DNA of 64,000 nucleotides from Shinisaurus crocodilurus (taxonomy: Eukaryota; Chordata; Lepidosauria; Squamata; Shinisauridae). Each line of letters starts with the position of its first letter. Position 1 is the stretch's first letter. The notes under the pieces were generated by a model that ran no database searches, was not told the DNA's origin, and saw only the letters and a program-made list of their open reading frames with translations. The position numbers and the translations under genes are program-made. The stretch is taken from NCBI GenBank assembly GCA_021292165.1, contig CM037876.1, forward strand, positions 36,291,075 through 36,355,074, written 5' to 3'. This document shows positions 42,850 through 54,540 of this stretch, in pieces.

Positions 42850-44393
42850 AATATATATATATATATATATGCATTGAAATTGATATATTCAAATCTATGT
42901 GGCCACATTTTTTCTTTCTTTTTCTTTCTTTTCTTTTGTCGAAATTTTATATATATAAAAAAGTTTTTTTTTAAAAAAAAAAACCAACCCAAACTATCTG
43001 CCCATTCCCAGACATAATCCAAGGATCCACATGCCCAGCAGCAAACTCTTGCCCTTATGGAGCCCACCCCTGAGCCCTCCTGCCTGCCGGGGCGGGGGGG
43101 AAGTAAGTGGAGGCTCTCTCTTTGCCATCATTGTTTCCTAGGAAGAAAGAGGAAGGATATCCATGAGTGTTAGTACATTAGTCTATAGTAATAATAAACT
43201 ATTTTGGTAGGCCACCATAATAAACTATTTATAGTACCATTATAAATTAGAGGGGGGAAACCCTGCACTGATAATTCTGTACAATCTGTTAGCAATCACA
43301 GTCTGTTACAGTCTGTTAGAATTCAGATTCTACAAAAGTAGTAGGATATTAATAGTTCACTTGCACAATCTAACAAATATAACCCTTAAAAGATTAAATA
43401 AAAACACTGCTTCTATCAAATTATGGCTTCTATTAGTTTTTGAAACTAAAATATAATTATTGCTCATAGATGGCACTTTGTTTATAAAGCATACCCTTCA
43501 TTATAAAAATTTTTGTTTCTGGGGATTAGTGCATGCATTATTTAGGATGCCTTTTCACTATAATTGTTTCTGCTTACCTAGATTATCCACAAATCAAAAT
43601 CAGTCTAAACATTACTGGTACAGCTTCTTGTTGCATGCATTTGATTTCACACAAGTAAGAATCAAGCTGGCACCAAGTACAAACCCATGTGGCCAACACT
43701 GACACGCCATGTTTAAATAATGCTGTTCCATTCCCGACGCTGCAGTATAGTATCAAAGGCATGGACATAAGTGAAATGCTGCAGCCTGTGTACTAAAGCT
43801 TCTAAATACCTCCATATAAAATTACAGTTATGGTATGTTGACAAGCCACCTGTTGGGCTGAAAAAAAACCTGGGCAACATTGTGCCCTTGTGAGGCCACC
43901 TTTCATTGCATGCCTTTGTAAAGCGTTCCTTGCAATGCTCTTTTTCTCTCCACACAGCCTGGGTCCAAAGGTGTAAAATGCACGTGGCTTTAAGTCTCAG
44001 AGGTGTGGAGGCACACATCCCCAGATGTGGATTTTCCCCTAATACACAGTAGTCACAGGACAAGTTGCAGTGCTATAAAAAAGAAAAGAAAATCCTCCTT
44101 CTGCAGTCCCTTGGTAAAAAAAAAAACCTCTTGAAAACTGGTATAGTACTGTTGTGGCTAAGAGACTGAGCTGGGAACTGGAGCCCTCTACCCGCCCCCA
44201 CCCAGAGTGTGGTCTTATGCAATGGTATGCTATCTCTTAGCCTCAGCCCCAATCTATAATATCAAAATAGTAGTACTGGCCTGCTCCCAGTAGTCTTGTA
44301 GAATCACTGAGATGTCTGCAATATGAGTGAGCAATGAGAAATACCACTATATATTTAAAAATAAATACAACATTGAATTTAGTTGATGGGGTC
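42850..44393. other. Mostly unassigned
   Basis: Low-complexity TTTC and T/A tracts at 42910-42985 and a G-run at 43090-43101. A SINE-head-like GTTGTGGCTAAGAGACTGAG lies near 44150 but is too short to assign. Confidence 0.4.
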
Positions 44394-44395
44394 CT

Positions 44396-44600
44396 AGAAT
44401 CATAGAACAGTAGAGTTGGAAGGGGCCTACAAGGCCATCGAGTCCAACCCCCTGCTCAGTGCAGGAATCCAGGTCAAAGCATCCCTGACAGATGGCTTGA
44501 ATTCCTCCAGAGTGGGAGAGCCCACCACCTCCTTAGGTAGTTGGTTCCATTGTCTTATTGCTCTAACACTCAGGTGGCCTGGTGGCTTCGGGGGAAATAA
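44396..44600 (-). mobile_element. CR1 3' end, minus strand
   Basis: AGAATCATAGAACAGTAGAG, AAGGCCATCGAGTCCAACCC and CATCCCTGACAGATGGCTTG give the CR1 end. The minus frame reads VRAIRQWNQLPKEVVGSPTL, matching the copy at 53.8 kb (VRAIRQWNQLPREVVGSPNL). A deletion removed the interval between AGATGGCT and TTGAATTCCTCC, and the 5' side is cut near 44575. Confidence 0.85.
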
Positions 44601-44989
44601 AGGAAGCACGTGGAATCCAGGGCTACAGGTTGTACACCCCTGCTTAAGAGCATCTATAAAATAATTTTAGGATGTTAAAAACATCATTTGATACCTAACA
44701 TCCACTAAAAGCAATGTTATGTACAGAAGGTGTCATTTGGCAAAGTTACTCACCATGTCTCATTTGTTTTAAAGAGGATACTGTACTAGATATTCGGTGG
44801 CTCTAAAATGCATCTGATTAATATTACAGAATATTTATTTTCTGTCACATCTACCTAACGGACGACTAACATGATAATTTGAAACCAGTTACAATGTATT
44901 TTCTTAGATTTTTAACCTACATATATAACCTTTATATATACTGAGAATCGTTCCACTTTTACCCCCAAATTTCCTTTTTTAATGATTAT

Positions 44990-45082
44990 CAGTGCAATCC
45001 TATACATGTTTACTCAGATGTAAGCCCCAGGCAATTCAATGGGGACTTACTCCAACATAAGTATGTACAGAATTGCAGCCTT
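44990..45082. mobile_element. GCAATCCTA-type palindromic element
   Basis: TGCAATCCTATACATGTTTA, GTAAGCCCCAGGCAATTCAA and GTATGTACAGAATTGCAGCC mark a full-length copy with a mutated right end. Confidence 0.75.
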
Positions 45083-45724
45083 AGTAATGTTAAGATTGTT
45101 TGTTAATCTCAAGGTTAAAATAAGCTTTGTTGAGTGCAGGGTGGAGCGGGGCAGGGGGAGAAACCTGATCAGCTGAGGAATGTGTGATATATGGATGCCT
45201 AAGAGATTTCTTAAAAGATGACTGGTATAACCTTTAAGTTAATACTGTATACACTTTTATCAATGTATTTTTAAGTAGTCTTGAGAATGTTGCACAGTGT
45301 ATTGAAAGGATCTATTGTGGATATAAAATTGATATTTCTGATTTAAAGTTTTTTGTTGGTCTTCTGGTATCTTTGGGTGCTTCCAGACGAGGCTTTTATT
45401 GTGCAATTGCCCTGTTTCATTCATGGAATTTTACTAGGAATCCAGACAACATAATCTCCAATTTGTAACTCTCCTTTTCCCACCACTTATTCCATCTTTT
45501 TTTCTCTGTTAAGGAGGGAAAGATGGAATAGCTGCACAATGACTTTTGATTGATAGTGCTAGGAGCCATCTGCCTGGAAGCAACCCAAATAGAAAATAAT
45601 AATAATAATGGCCTTGCCATCAAAATGAAGTGTTAGAACACTTCATAGGTATCAACTGTGCCATTCCCTGAATCTTCTTATTTCATTAAAGAACAGGACA
45701 TGACATACAAGTTTCAAGACACCA
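45083..45724. other. No recognised feature
   Basis: AT-rich, with an AATAATAAT tract at 45596-45610. No gene was recognised. Confidence 0.4.
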
Positions 45725-45725
45725 G

Positions 45726-47228
45726 TTAGAAACATGCCTTAACATAACCACCTCTGTGTTGAGTACAACTAAAGATGCAGAGAGAATTCGAAGAAGGGGT
45801 CTTCTCGGTCTCACCACCCTCATCTTCTAGGGCTTCACCGATACGAGCAAGGGACTGCATGAATAGCTTGTCTAGATCAGCAACACTGTGACATGTCCAC
45901 TGCTGCTCCTCCTCTGGAGACAGGTGCCTGGGCAGAACAGGTGGGAGAAGCCTACTCTCTTGAGGGCCAAAACCTTCTATGGGGAGGTCCAGCTCCAACT
46001 GCATTTCCCTTTGAAAAGTACTCCAGACCGCTTCCCGAATGGCACTTCTCATGTCCTTTCTTTTAGATGGAGCTCATGTAGCACGTTAGAGGGCCAGGTT
46101 GCTTTTCTCGCAGCAGGAGGAAAATATGTTGGGCTGCTTTTACTTGAGGAATATGCAGTTGGTGAACTTGTCCACAAGTGGAGTGGGCACCTTGCAGGGA
46201 CAGCAAGGATGGACTCATGGGGTTTATTTTAGTTCCCAAATGCTTTAGACCAGGGCTCTCCAACCTTGGGTCCCTAGATGTTGCTGGACTACAGCTCCCA
46301 GAATCCCTTGCCATTAGCCATGCTGGCTGGGTATGCTGGGAGCTGTAGACCAGCAACATCTGGGCACCCAAGGTCAGAGAGCCCTGCTTTAGACAGAACA
46401 CTTTCTGGGGTGGGCCAGCATCTGGGGGTCTTGAAATAGTTGCAGATGGGAAGCTGTGTGGCTTGGCGTACTGGATATGGATGGCCATCCAGTATAGGGT
46501 TCAACACATCTTGACATGCCTGGAGTCAGGGAGGAGGAATCTTGTGTTGAAGAGTGGCAGGTCTTCATGGGATGATACCTGACTCTCTGAGGTTGGGGCA
46601 AGGCAATCCCGCTGCCAGTGGTATAACTGGCATCACATCACTCTGACCAACCAGGATAGTCACCAGCTTGTCATAGAACAGCATGATGTGTGGTTTGACC
46701 CCAGAGCACTTGTTGTAAGTTGTGATTTCCTTAAATGAAGTTTAAATCCTTCAGGCCATGAAGTTTTTCCTTGCACTGTGAAGGGAAGTGCATGAAGCCT
46801 CGTATTAACATTTGCTCTGAAAACCAGAGGAAAAGGTTATTGTGCTTGGTGCTCTGCAGATATTCCTGTGCATCTAGACTTATCCAGAGATCTATGAATG
46901 TGCCAAGTTCAGGCTCAGTCCAGAAATGTGCCTAAACTCTCTGATGCTGTTGGGCTCCCTCCACCTCAGTTGGGGGCCCAGATGCATTCCAAGCCCATTC
47001 TTGCAATGCTTCTGTTGAAGGACCTTGAGTGGGTGACAATAGTGGGGGCGAGGACTCAATGTCCACATCCTCTGAGGGATCCATCATGGGGTGTGATGAA
47101 AAATGCACTATACCAGAGAAAGGTGGTCTAACTATGCCTGTTACAGTACCTGGAGCAAATGCTGCACTAGTTCTGGGTGTATCTGTTCCTAGCCTGGGGG
47201 ACGGATGACGGGCCATGGGTTCCCACAT
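45726..47228 (-). pseudogene. Myb/SANT-like (trihelix) domain gene copy, decayed
   Basis: Minus strand, N to C. 47228-46935 is a Ser/Pro/acidic leader (MDPSEDVDIESSPPLL). After a TAG at 46932-46934 comes FWTEPELGTFIDLWISLDA, then PSQCKEKLHGLK: the W-E-..-LW and QC-K-K pattern of a Myb/SANT-like DNA-binding domain. A frameshift follows, then NKCSGVKPHIMLFYDKLVTI, the domain's last helix. A hAT MITE lies at 46251-46386. The C-terminal part SKRKDMRSAIREAVWST ... LDKLFMQSLARIGEALEDE ends at about 45800. At least two stops, one frameshift and the insertion rule out function. Such genes derive from transposon-like or ZSCAN/MSANTD-type proteins; which one is unknown. Confidence 0.6.
46251..46386. 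mobile_element. Palindromic hAT-like MITE, 136 bp, in the Myb/SANT pseudogene
   Basis: Ends CAGGGCTCTCCAACCTTGGG and AAGGTCAGAGAGCCCTG are inverted. A perfect 8-bp duplication CTTTAGAC (46243-46250 and 46387-46394) flanks it. Confidence 0.95.
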
Positions 47229-47229
47229 A

Positions 47230-47775
47230 CAGACAAGGCCACTCGGGAGGGCGGAGAGATTCAGATTCTATTTACTGGGAGGAATAGGCAAGCAATGGTG
47301 GGAAGACTTCACAAAAGGTTGTGTGTTAATCTTGGTACAGATCTGTTTCACAAACGAAATGAAATTTTACACACTCGATCATTTTAATGCATTTTACAAG
47401 ATGAAGGGTCAAAGTACTGGCTACATTACATCGGTTAAAAAATTAGAGGCTTCTTCTCCAGGAGCCTTTCAGAAACCTTGCTCTAGGTGTGTGGAGGCAG
47501 GGCGCAACGAAGGCAAAACTAAACTTGGCAGAACTGCAGGCTCCTTCAAGGTTGCTGTGTAGATTACACACAGCTGGCTCACAAGGGAAAGAAAGAAAAG
47601 AAAGGTTGCTGACAAGTGAAGCGGCAAAATCGTGTTGGGAGGGGAGGAGAATGCCAAGGGAGGATGGAGGCTACAGCACCGCAGTCTGCTGCTTGGCAGA
47701 GTTTGGAAAATGAGATCGCTCGTGAGGAGCAGCGCGTTTTGGGGGCACTCTTGCCGAGCGACTCTGTAGCCCTTT
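47230..47775. other. No recognised feature
   Basis: Open frames on both strands lack recognisable motifs. This could include further 5' sequence of the Myb/SANT pseudogene, but I could not show it. Confidence 0.4.
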
Positions 47776-47777
47776 TC

Positions 47778-47995
47778 AACAACCCATGGTGAAATAACCC
47801 TGCTGAGTTTGGAAAACACAACAAGCTACCATGGGTATGAAGTAACTCTAAAACAAGCCATGGATTCTCAAGGTGGCTTGTTTGAGGAAAAATTAGCCAC
47901 CTTACTGAAACTGTGCCAGGTTTGGACGACACAACAACCCACCATGGCTGATCACCCATGGTGGGTTGCAGTGTTGTTTGAACCACGCCACTGAC
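47778..47995. mobile_element. AACCATGGTT-type MITE remnant
   Basis: ACAACCCATGGTGAAATAAC, ACAAGCCATGGATTCTCAAG and ACCATGGCTGATCACCCATG with inverted GTTTGGACGACACAACAACC/GTTGTTTGAACC ends fit the family. Borders are approximate. Confidence 0.5.
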
Positions 47996-47999
47996 CTGA

Positions 48000-49830
48000 A
48001 TGGCTGTCGATGAATTAGTGCCCTGACCTCTAAATGAGTAGGGAGAACACTTTAACAGGGTCATTATGATTAATAGTTTTCCCAGACAATCCTTCATATT
48101 TTTCCTGAGTAGGCGTAGAGGCAAGGAGGAAATTAAATAAGTATTCTTATACACATTTTCCTGATGTTTTCCTCATCATGGAGAAGTTAAATTACACTTA
48201 GTTCCTCAACCAGACCAACAAATTATGGCATTAAGATCACGGTTCCTAAAATATGTCTCCACATGCAATGACAGTCATTTCAAGCATTTTATGTTTAGTG
48301 CAGCTAATATGCATAAAACAAGGAGAAAGGTAAGAATTTGGAATTAATAATATAAAATATTAATATTATACTTACATTTTACTAGGTAAATAGAGGTAGG
48401 GACCTTTTGGGTTTTAAATCTTTTGAAGTCCATTTGATAAGAGAAAAAAGGCCTTGGAGGGAACAAATTAATGCACCGGGTGAAGCACACAGAGCATGGG
48501 TAAAAGGCCCAGGGAAGGTGCAGTTTAATCCCTGGCTCCTGTATTGCTCAGGGGAAAGGACTTGGAGGAGACAAGGTGAGATCTGAAGAGCACAGGTAGA
48601 GGAAAAAGAGAGAGAAGGCCCTATACCCTAGGCCTCACTCCTGCAAAGTGGCCAAAAGGGTGCAATACTGACTGACCTCTCACCCTTCTCCAAGCCTTTT
48701 AAAAAGCCTCCTCTTTTTTCTCTCTGCCCTGGGCTTGTGTTTGTTCCTTTTTGGTTGAGCCTGCGCTTTCCTCTCCATACTTTTCAAACCAATTAGGCAG
48801 CTCCCCCTCCATGCTTCCCCAGGAGTCTCTTTCTAGCTTTCTGTCATGCATGCCAGATACTTCCTTTTTTGCCACCGCGGCACCTGCACCCAATGAGAGG
48901 GTAGGGATTTCCTGGTCTGTTAGCATCTCAGGGAAGATGCCAGAGCTGCAAAAAGCATGGATACCTTTGTTGGCTCAACAAAGGAGCTGCAACTGACCCG
49001 TCAAAGAGCAGCATGTGGCTCCTGAGCCACAGTTTGGCTAACCCTGGAACACGGGGCATTTACACGTGGGTTGGGGTGGCTTTTTATTTGCTTTTTAAAG
49101 CAGAAGCCACATCTATTCCAGATGTGGCTCCTATAACTCAGGAGAGTTTTAGAAACACTTTTTTTATGTGATCTCGTGGGGGTGGCCAGGTGTCCTCTTT
49201 TACAGGCTTCAATTTTAAGGGCTGCAACAGTCTTCAATTTTAAGAAGTAAATCTCAGCTGGAACCAGGTGACCCGTGTGCCTGCTCAGTCTGCCGTCCAG
49301 CGGTTAACCGTTGAAGGGCCACTTCAAGGCCCCTGTTCTCCCTCCTTATAGGTTTTTGGTTTTAAAATGGGCTTGGACTGGACTGCCCTTCAACTGGAGG
49401 ACACTTTCAAATAAGGGACTGTCCTCTGACAGCCCTTCAAATAAAGGACTCTCCTCTATAATGCAGGATATATCGCCATATAATTCCTCAGATTTCTATA
49501 ATCAAGATGAGGAGAGGCAAACTGCAATCTTTCAAAAGACACACCAATTAAATATCTAACAATATTTACCTAACTTTGGGATTTTCAGTAAGCAGCACTA
49601 TAACTAATAATAAATAGAACTACATAAGCCAAATGCAAACAATCCTGATTCTAAAACACAGTTAATTACAGATATAGTGCTACTGTGTCTGTGAATGGCA
49701 GTGCAATCACTTTCAGAGTTATTTGGACTCCTATTGCTGACCTCTGCTCCTGAGTCATGCCACTCAGGTTAAAAGTTACTCTGGCTCTCCCTCTTTCTCT
49801 TCACTACTCTGCTGCTTCCGCTGAACTTGG
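48000..49830. other. Mostly unassigned; possible hAT-like end at about 48990-49047
   Basis: CAAAGAGCAGCATGTGGCTC and GCCACAGTTTGGCTAACCCT resemble an antisense hAT-like end. A small direct repeat AAGGGACTGTCCTCTGACAG / AAAGGACTCTCCTCTATAAT lies at 49414-49462. No gene was recognised. Confidence 0.35.
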
Positions 49831-49834
49831 AGGG

Positions 49835-50020
49835 TCTGTGGAAGAGCACTTGCTTTGCATGCAGAAGGTCCCGGATTCAACTCCTAGCATTTCCAAGCAG
49901 GGCTAGGAAAGAATCCTGCCTGAAACTGCCTGGGGCGCTGTTGTCAGCCGGTGTCAATACTGGGCTGGATGGACCAATGGCCCGATTCCATAGCAGGCAG
50001 CTTCCTATGTTCCTATGATC
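49835..50020 (+). mobile_element. tRNA-derived SINE, plus strand
   Basis: TTGCATGCAGAAGGTCCCGG and ATTCAACTCCTAGCATTTCC represent the anticodon-arm/B-box side of a tRNA-like head (A box lost). GTCAATACTGGGCTGGATGG and GGCAGCTTCCTATGTTCCTA form the body and tail. Same family as 6270. Confidence 0.75.
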
Positions 50021-50295
50021 TTCCTTCTCACTGGCTCCACTTCATTCTGCTGCCGCCTTCTTTTGTCTTTCTCCTCAGCTGCTCCTATCAGCTTCTTCTC
50101 CAATCATTTTACTCTCCTTCCTCCTCCTCCTCCTTCTTCCCCAGCATAAACAGTCACTTTTTAGAACTCATCCCATTCTCCCTTCTCTCCATTATGTGCC
50201 CCTCCTACTTTATGCACCCCACATTCCAAGGCCCTTCGAGGCAGGTATTATGGCCACCTGTAGTCTGTCTACCTGCCCAGTGCACACATAATACT

Positions 50296-50445
50296 AAGCC
50301 ATGGTGTGATTTGTTGAAATCTGGCTTGTTGCTGCGTCCCAACCCATCCCTGCAAACAAACCATAGTTTGTTAACCAGCTACAAACCATGAATAGGCCTG
50401 GTCCAGATGTCACAACAACCCTTTTTTAAAAAAAAAACCCTGGGT
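50296..50445. mobile_element. AACCATGGTT-type MITE fragment
   Basis: AAGCCATGGTGTGATTTGTT, AACAAACCATAGTTTGTTAA and GGTCCAGATGTCACAACAAC fit the subterminal repeats of the family; inverted TGGGTTGTTGCGAG follows near 50442. Confidence 0.5.
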
Positions 50446-50446
50446 T

Positions 50447-51625
50447 GTTGCGAGCGAGCGAGCATGTTGGCACACACTGCCCAATCACTCCTGCTGCGAG
50501 CAGCAGTGACTGAACAACCCAGGGGTGGGGGTGGAATTTCAGGGCGGGAAGGTTAATCCTTCCCTCCCAAGGTGGGCTGGTCCTGATCTGAATCACGACC
50601 GCACACAGTTGCACTGGAGTAAAGAAAAATATCAGGCTCAACTACACCTACAAGATTAGCAGAACATGTAGTTTGTCTTCAGGCTTAGGCAGGGACAGTG
50701 GCTAGAACAATGTTTGTGTACCTGCTTGCTTGCATTCTCCCTGGCAGCCTAGCTCTTGTTCCACTGGACCCCCTCTCTTGCACCACCAGACCTTGGACTG
50801 CCTTGTGATTCTGTATTTGTGACTTGCCCTTGCCTAGATACCAGCTCTCTGTTTCGGCCCTGCTAACTCAGACCTTGGACTGCCTAGTAACCCTGCTCTT
50901 GGAACTTACACAGCCATGGCCTTGTCTGAAGCAGGACAAGCCCCTAGAAATGATCCCATGTGATGGCAGCTCTGCACGGTAGCCAGGCATGTGAGAGCCA
51001 TTCACACATATGGATCCCACCCCTTGCATAGAAAGTCTCTAGTCATTCCTGTCATGGCCACGTGAATGGTCTTATGTTTGGGGATAAATGTAGTGACAGT
51101 TTACTAGAACTGCATAATGATGGGCCAATGTTCTGTACTAGTCTGTTCCTGCCCACTCTCACCACTGAATATGTCTATTTTATGTATACCAGGGCTTGGG
51201 TGCGGAACTCTCATCTTCTAGTTTCTCTCCTAACAGTTTATTTCATTTTCATATATATGAACAGGAAAGAAAATGGTTTACAGGCTTTTAAAGTTTTCCT
51301 GAGGGAGATAAACAAGAAAAAGCTTTCCTGAAGGAGATGACAAACAGCAAGCCTTTTAAAAAGCATCACACGGAGCAGTCTAATTGCTTACAATTCTTTT
51401 GAACAAAAAGGAATTATGAGTCAGCCTCTTGGACTATAGAGGACAGATTTATAAAAATATCCATCACAAAAAATGCATAGTAGTTATATTCTTTCCTGCT
51501 CAGGATTATACTGAGGTTTGTCAGCCACAGGTGCTTACACAGTTCCCAGTGATACACCAATTCTCTGTTATACAAACTCGTTATTCAAAAGAGCTGGTAA
51601 TAAGCTGTCTTCTAAGAGACTTCTG
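50447..51625. other. No recognised feature
   Basis: No gene was recognised. A local duplication (AAGCTTTCCTGA-like phrases, 51285-51340) and ACCTTGGACTGCCT repeated at 50790 and 50873 are the only internal similarities seen. Confidence 0.4.
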
Positions 51626-51635
51626 AACCTTTGCC

Positions 51636-51964
51636 CAGGGCTGGTGTCAAGGGTTGGGATCGTCAGGCACTTACTGAGGGCCCACATCCCAGCAGCCCCC
51701 TGCTCTTCACCACTGTAAACTGCTTGTTCAGCTGCCTTTTGCTCTGGCCCAGACAACAGCGGTGATGAGGAGGCACAGTGGATTCCACTGCCTGCTTGCT
51801 CACTAGCTGGCTGTCAAGCATTCAGTTGGTAGCAATGATGAGAAGGAGGATGAGGAGCAATAGCATCCACTGATAATAGCAGTGAGAAGCTAAGACTCAT
51901 TGAGGGAGTAGGCCCATTCATGATGCCTCGCACAAGGGCCCTCAAAAACCTGGAGCTGGCACTG
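51636..51964. mobile_element. hAT-like MITE, 329 bp, CAGGGCTGGTGTC ends
   Basis: Opens CAGGGCTGGTGTCAAGGGTT and closes AACCTGGAGCTGGCACTG. It is flanked by a perfect 8-bp duplication CCTTTGCC (51628-51635 and 51965-51972). The interior includes GATGAGGAGGCACAGTGG. A second copy lies at 61253-61603. Confidence 0.93.
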
Positions 51965-51997
51965 CCTTTGCCCTACTTCTAAATAAAGAGGCCCAGT

Positions 51998-52318
51998 TGA
52001 AACTTAATGAGAAACCATGGTTTCCCACTATGTGAATGAGCTTGCATGCTCCCTCTCCTCTCTCCTCTTTTGTGTTTGCAATGAGGAGTTTAGAAGATTT
52101 TCCTACCAATTTTAAACAAACCACAGCTCCCCATGATACCCGAACTCAGGGAACTGTGGTATATTTTAACTATGGTTAGTGAGAACAAGTCAAGTTCAAA
52201 CTGTGGTTTAAATCCTGGCTTGCTCTTAAGTCAGAGTTTAACCAAACCATCGTTCCATGAGTTTGGACATTTGAGGGTTTAACGAAACCATCGTTCCATG
52301 AGTTTGGACATCTCAGGG
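51998..52318. mobile_element. AACCATGGTT-type MITE with internal 40-bp tandem duplication
   Basis: GAGAAACCATGGTTTCCCAC, GTGGTATATTTTAACTATGG and CAAACTGTGGTTTAAATCCT are family-like. The phrase AACCATCGTTCCATGAGTTT occurs twice at about 40-base spacing (52245 and 52285). Confidence 0.5.
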
Positions 52319-52559
52319 ATTAGTATTAAAAGCAGAAGCTTCCAAACTCCTCCTCTAGTGCAGAAAAAGGGGCATATGGGCCCATGGTTCTCTCCAGCAT
52401 AATGGTTTGCTGCTGTGTGTCAGAACCAGGCCAGAATTTAGTCCTCTCAAGGAAAATGCTGTAGGTACTATCTGCTATCAATACTGCCCACGTGTTTTGT
52501 TTCAGGCCAACTTTATCTTGTGAGTTAACTGGAGGTGACAAGCCTGGTAGTCCATGAAT

Positions 52560-53560
52560 TGTCTCTGCATGATTGATTTAGACCAGATCCATGTTAATGA
52601 GGATGTGACAGCTCACAACAAAAACATTTTTCTGAATAATTGAAAATTTCAAAGCTTGATGTAGCAGATAATGCAATTCATTGTTTAATTACCAAACAAG
52701 CAGCTACTACACTTTTGTGCATCTACAGCATACGTTAGAGCAATTTAAAAATAAGAAAACTTGCCTGCTGTCAAAAGTAATTTCATAAATAATGCAAAAA
52801 CAGGAAATCTATTAAGGCTGTATTAGCAGAGAGCCAGTGTTTGCCTTTCTCTCTATAGGAAGCCATTTCAATAAAGCTGAGTAGTCTCTGAAATGTGTGA
52901 CTCTTCAAAAATTAACATAATCTAAGCAAAATGCAATTAAAACACAGCAGTTGCTATTTTGAATACAAGCACATCCTAATATTTATTGTTTGCAGAGATC
53001 ACAAATGTCAGTTTGGTATTTAAATCTTTTGTCTCAGTATTATTGACTGTGATCTATGTCCTGGCCTCCTGTGAGCCTACATGAATAAATCATGTTGATT
53101 GGGCAAAATCACATTCTACAATTCATTGGGGATTCTGCTCTAAGACAGTCATCTGGAAAGTGTGGCAACAACTGTCCTAAGATGATGTGGGAAGTTACCA
53201 GGGAAAGGTGCTTGCAGTTTCAGTCCAATTTTTGAATATGTTTTAGCTGGGCCAGGAGGGCAAAGGGGTCTCGGAACCTCCTAATTAGTGCAGAGTGGAG
53301 AGATGTGTGTTTTTGAAGTGGGGGGGGGGGGAGAATAGCACCCAAGCCATCCAAATCTTCATTTTTGCTTTGTTTTCCCTGTGGCTCTTCTCTCTCTCCC
53401 TCTCTCTCTTGGTTGATTTGCATGCTCTCAAACCCCAGTGAAAAGTAAATGCTAACAGCCTTGCAGTATATGTCTTTTTGGTTTACCTTAGCAGGGAGTT
53501 CACACAAGCATGTGATAAAAGAGAAGTTATCACCTAGTGACTTAAAGTATGAAACTGCCA
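52560..53560. other. Repeat-poor AT-rich block; candidate conserved non-coding element
   Basis: Roughly 1 kb without any repeat family seen elsewhere, dense in AT-rich words such as TGCAATTCATTGTTTAATTA and ATGCAATTAAAACACAGCAG. There is no coding frame. A G-run and TC tract at 53318-53412 fall near its end. This is a prompt to test conservation, nothing more. Confidence 0.3.
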
Positions 53561-53708
53561 TCATGAATGTTAATGATCATTTATAACCGAACACTGCTTT
53601 TAGCCTTGACAATTATCCAACAATGGCTGTAGTCTGAAGTAATGGTAATCTATGGTTTATCATTACAGGAACAAGCATAGGCAAGCCTCGGGCTCACATG
53701 TTCCCCTT

Positions 53709-54175
53709 AGAATCATAGAATCATAGAAAAGTAGAGTTGGAAGGGGCCTACAAGGTCATCGAGTCCAACCCCCTGCCCAATGCAGGAATCCAGGTCAAAG
53801 CATCCCTGACAGATGGCTGTCCAGTCTTTGCTTGAATGCCTCCAGATTGGGAGAGCCCACCACCTCCCTAGGTAGTTGGTTCCATTGTCTTATTGCTCTG
53901 ACAATCAGGAAATTTTTCCTGATGTTTCGGTGGAATCTGGGTTCCTGTAACTTGAGCCCATTATTCCGTGTCCTGCAAACTGGGATGATTGAGAAGAGAT
54001 CCTGGCCCTCCTCTGTGTGACAACCCTTTAAGTACTGGAAGAGTGCTATCATATCTCCCCTCAGTCTCCTCTTCTGAAGGCTAAACATGCCCAGTTCTTT
54101 CAGTCTTTCCTCATAGGGCCTTGTTTCCAATCCCTTTATCATCCTTCCCCTTTCCTCTTCTGGTGCAGCCACAAG
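53709..54175 (-). mobile_element. CR1 LINE 3' end, minus strand, well preserved
   Basis: The terminal AGAATCATAGAATCATAG repeat at 53709-53728 is the CR1 3' octamer array in antisense. It is followed by GAGTTGGAAGGGGCCTACAA and coding sequence to 54172, where it is 5'-truncated. It is among the best preserved CR1 copies here. Confidence 0.95.
53795..54172 (-). pseudogene. CR1 ORF2 C-terminal fragment, frame intact
   Basis: Motifs: YEERLKELGMFSLQKRRLRG, DMIALFQYLKGC, RTRNNGLKLQEPRFHRNIRK, RAIRQWNQLPREVVGSPNL and FKQRLDSHL. This is the CR1 ORF2 tail of about 125 residues without a stop. The catalytic domain is missing, so it is inert. Initial residues may be host sequence at the truncation point. 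Confidence 0.93.
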
Positions 54176-54180
54176 CTAAC

Positions 54181-54530
54181 TGGAAGCTCCCACTTCTGTT
54201 TTTGACTAACCATAGTTTTGTGTCCAAATCCGGAAAAACAGCAGTTAGTCTTACTCTGGTTTACTGAAATAAGCCAATGTCAAACCTTGATCTATGAAGC
54301 TGGCTTGTTTTAACAAACCATAGTTAAGATTAACTACAGTTCAGGATTTGGATATAATGCTAAACTGTAGTTAATCAAAAATGGAAGCAAAAGCTTCCAA
54401 TCTCCTCTTTGTGGCCATGCTAGAGGATGGGAGGAGTGTGGAAGGAGAAACGTGCAAGCCCAAGGCTTGCCTAGCTCATTCCCATAACGATAAACCATAT
54501 TAATTGTTACATCTGAATGCAGCTAATGTT
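54181..54530. mobile_element. AACCATAG-type MITE
   Basis: GACTAACCATAGTTTTGTGT near the left, AACAAACCATAGTTAAGATT and AACTGTAGTTAATCAAAAAT inside, and TGTTACATCTGAATGCAGC at the right form inverted repeats. Related in layout to the element at 59810. Confidence 0.5.
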
Positions 54531-54540
54531 TATACTATCA

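Noticed and set aside
42516..43067. 171-codon open frame on the minus strand
   Set aside because: It crosses the mariner MITE, the TA microsatellite and T/C low-complexity tracts.
47579..48154. 191-codon open frame on the minus strand
   Set aside because: It runs through a MITE remnant and unassigned DNA and shows no recognisable domain.
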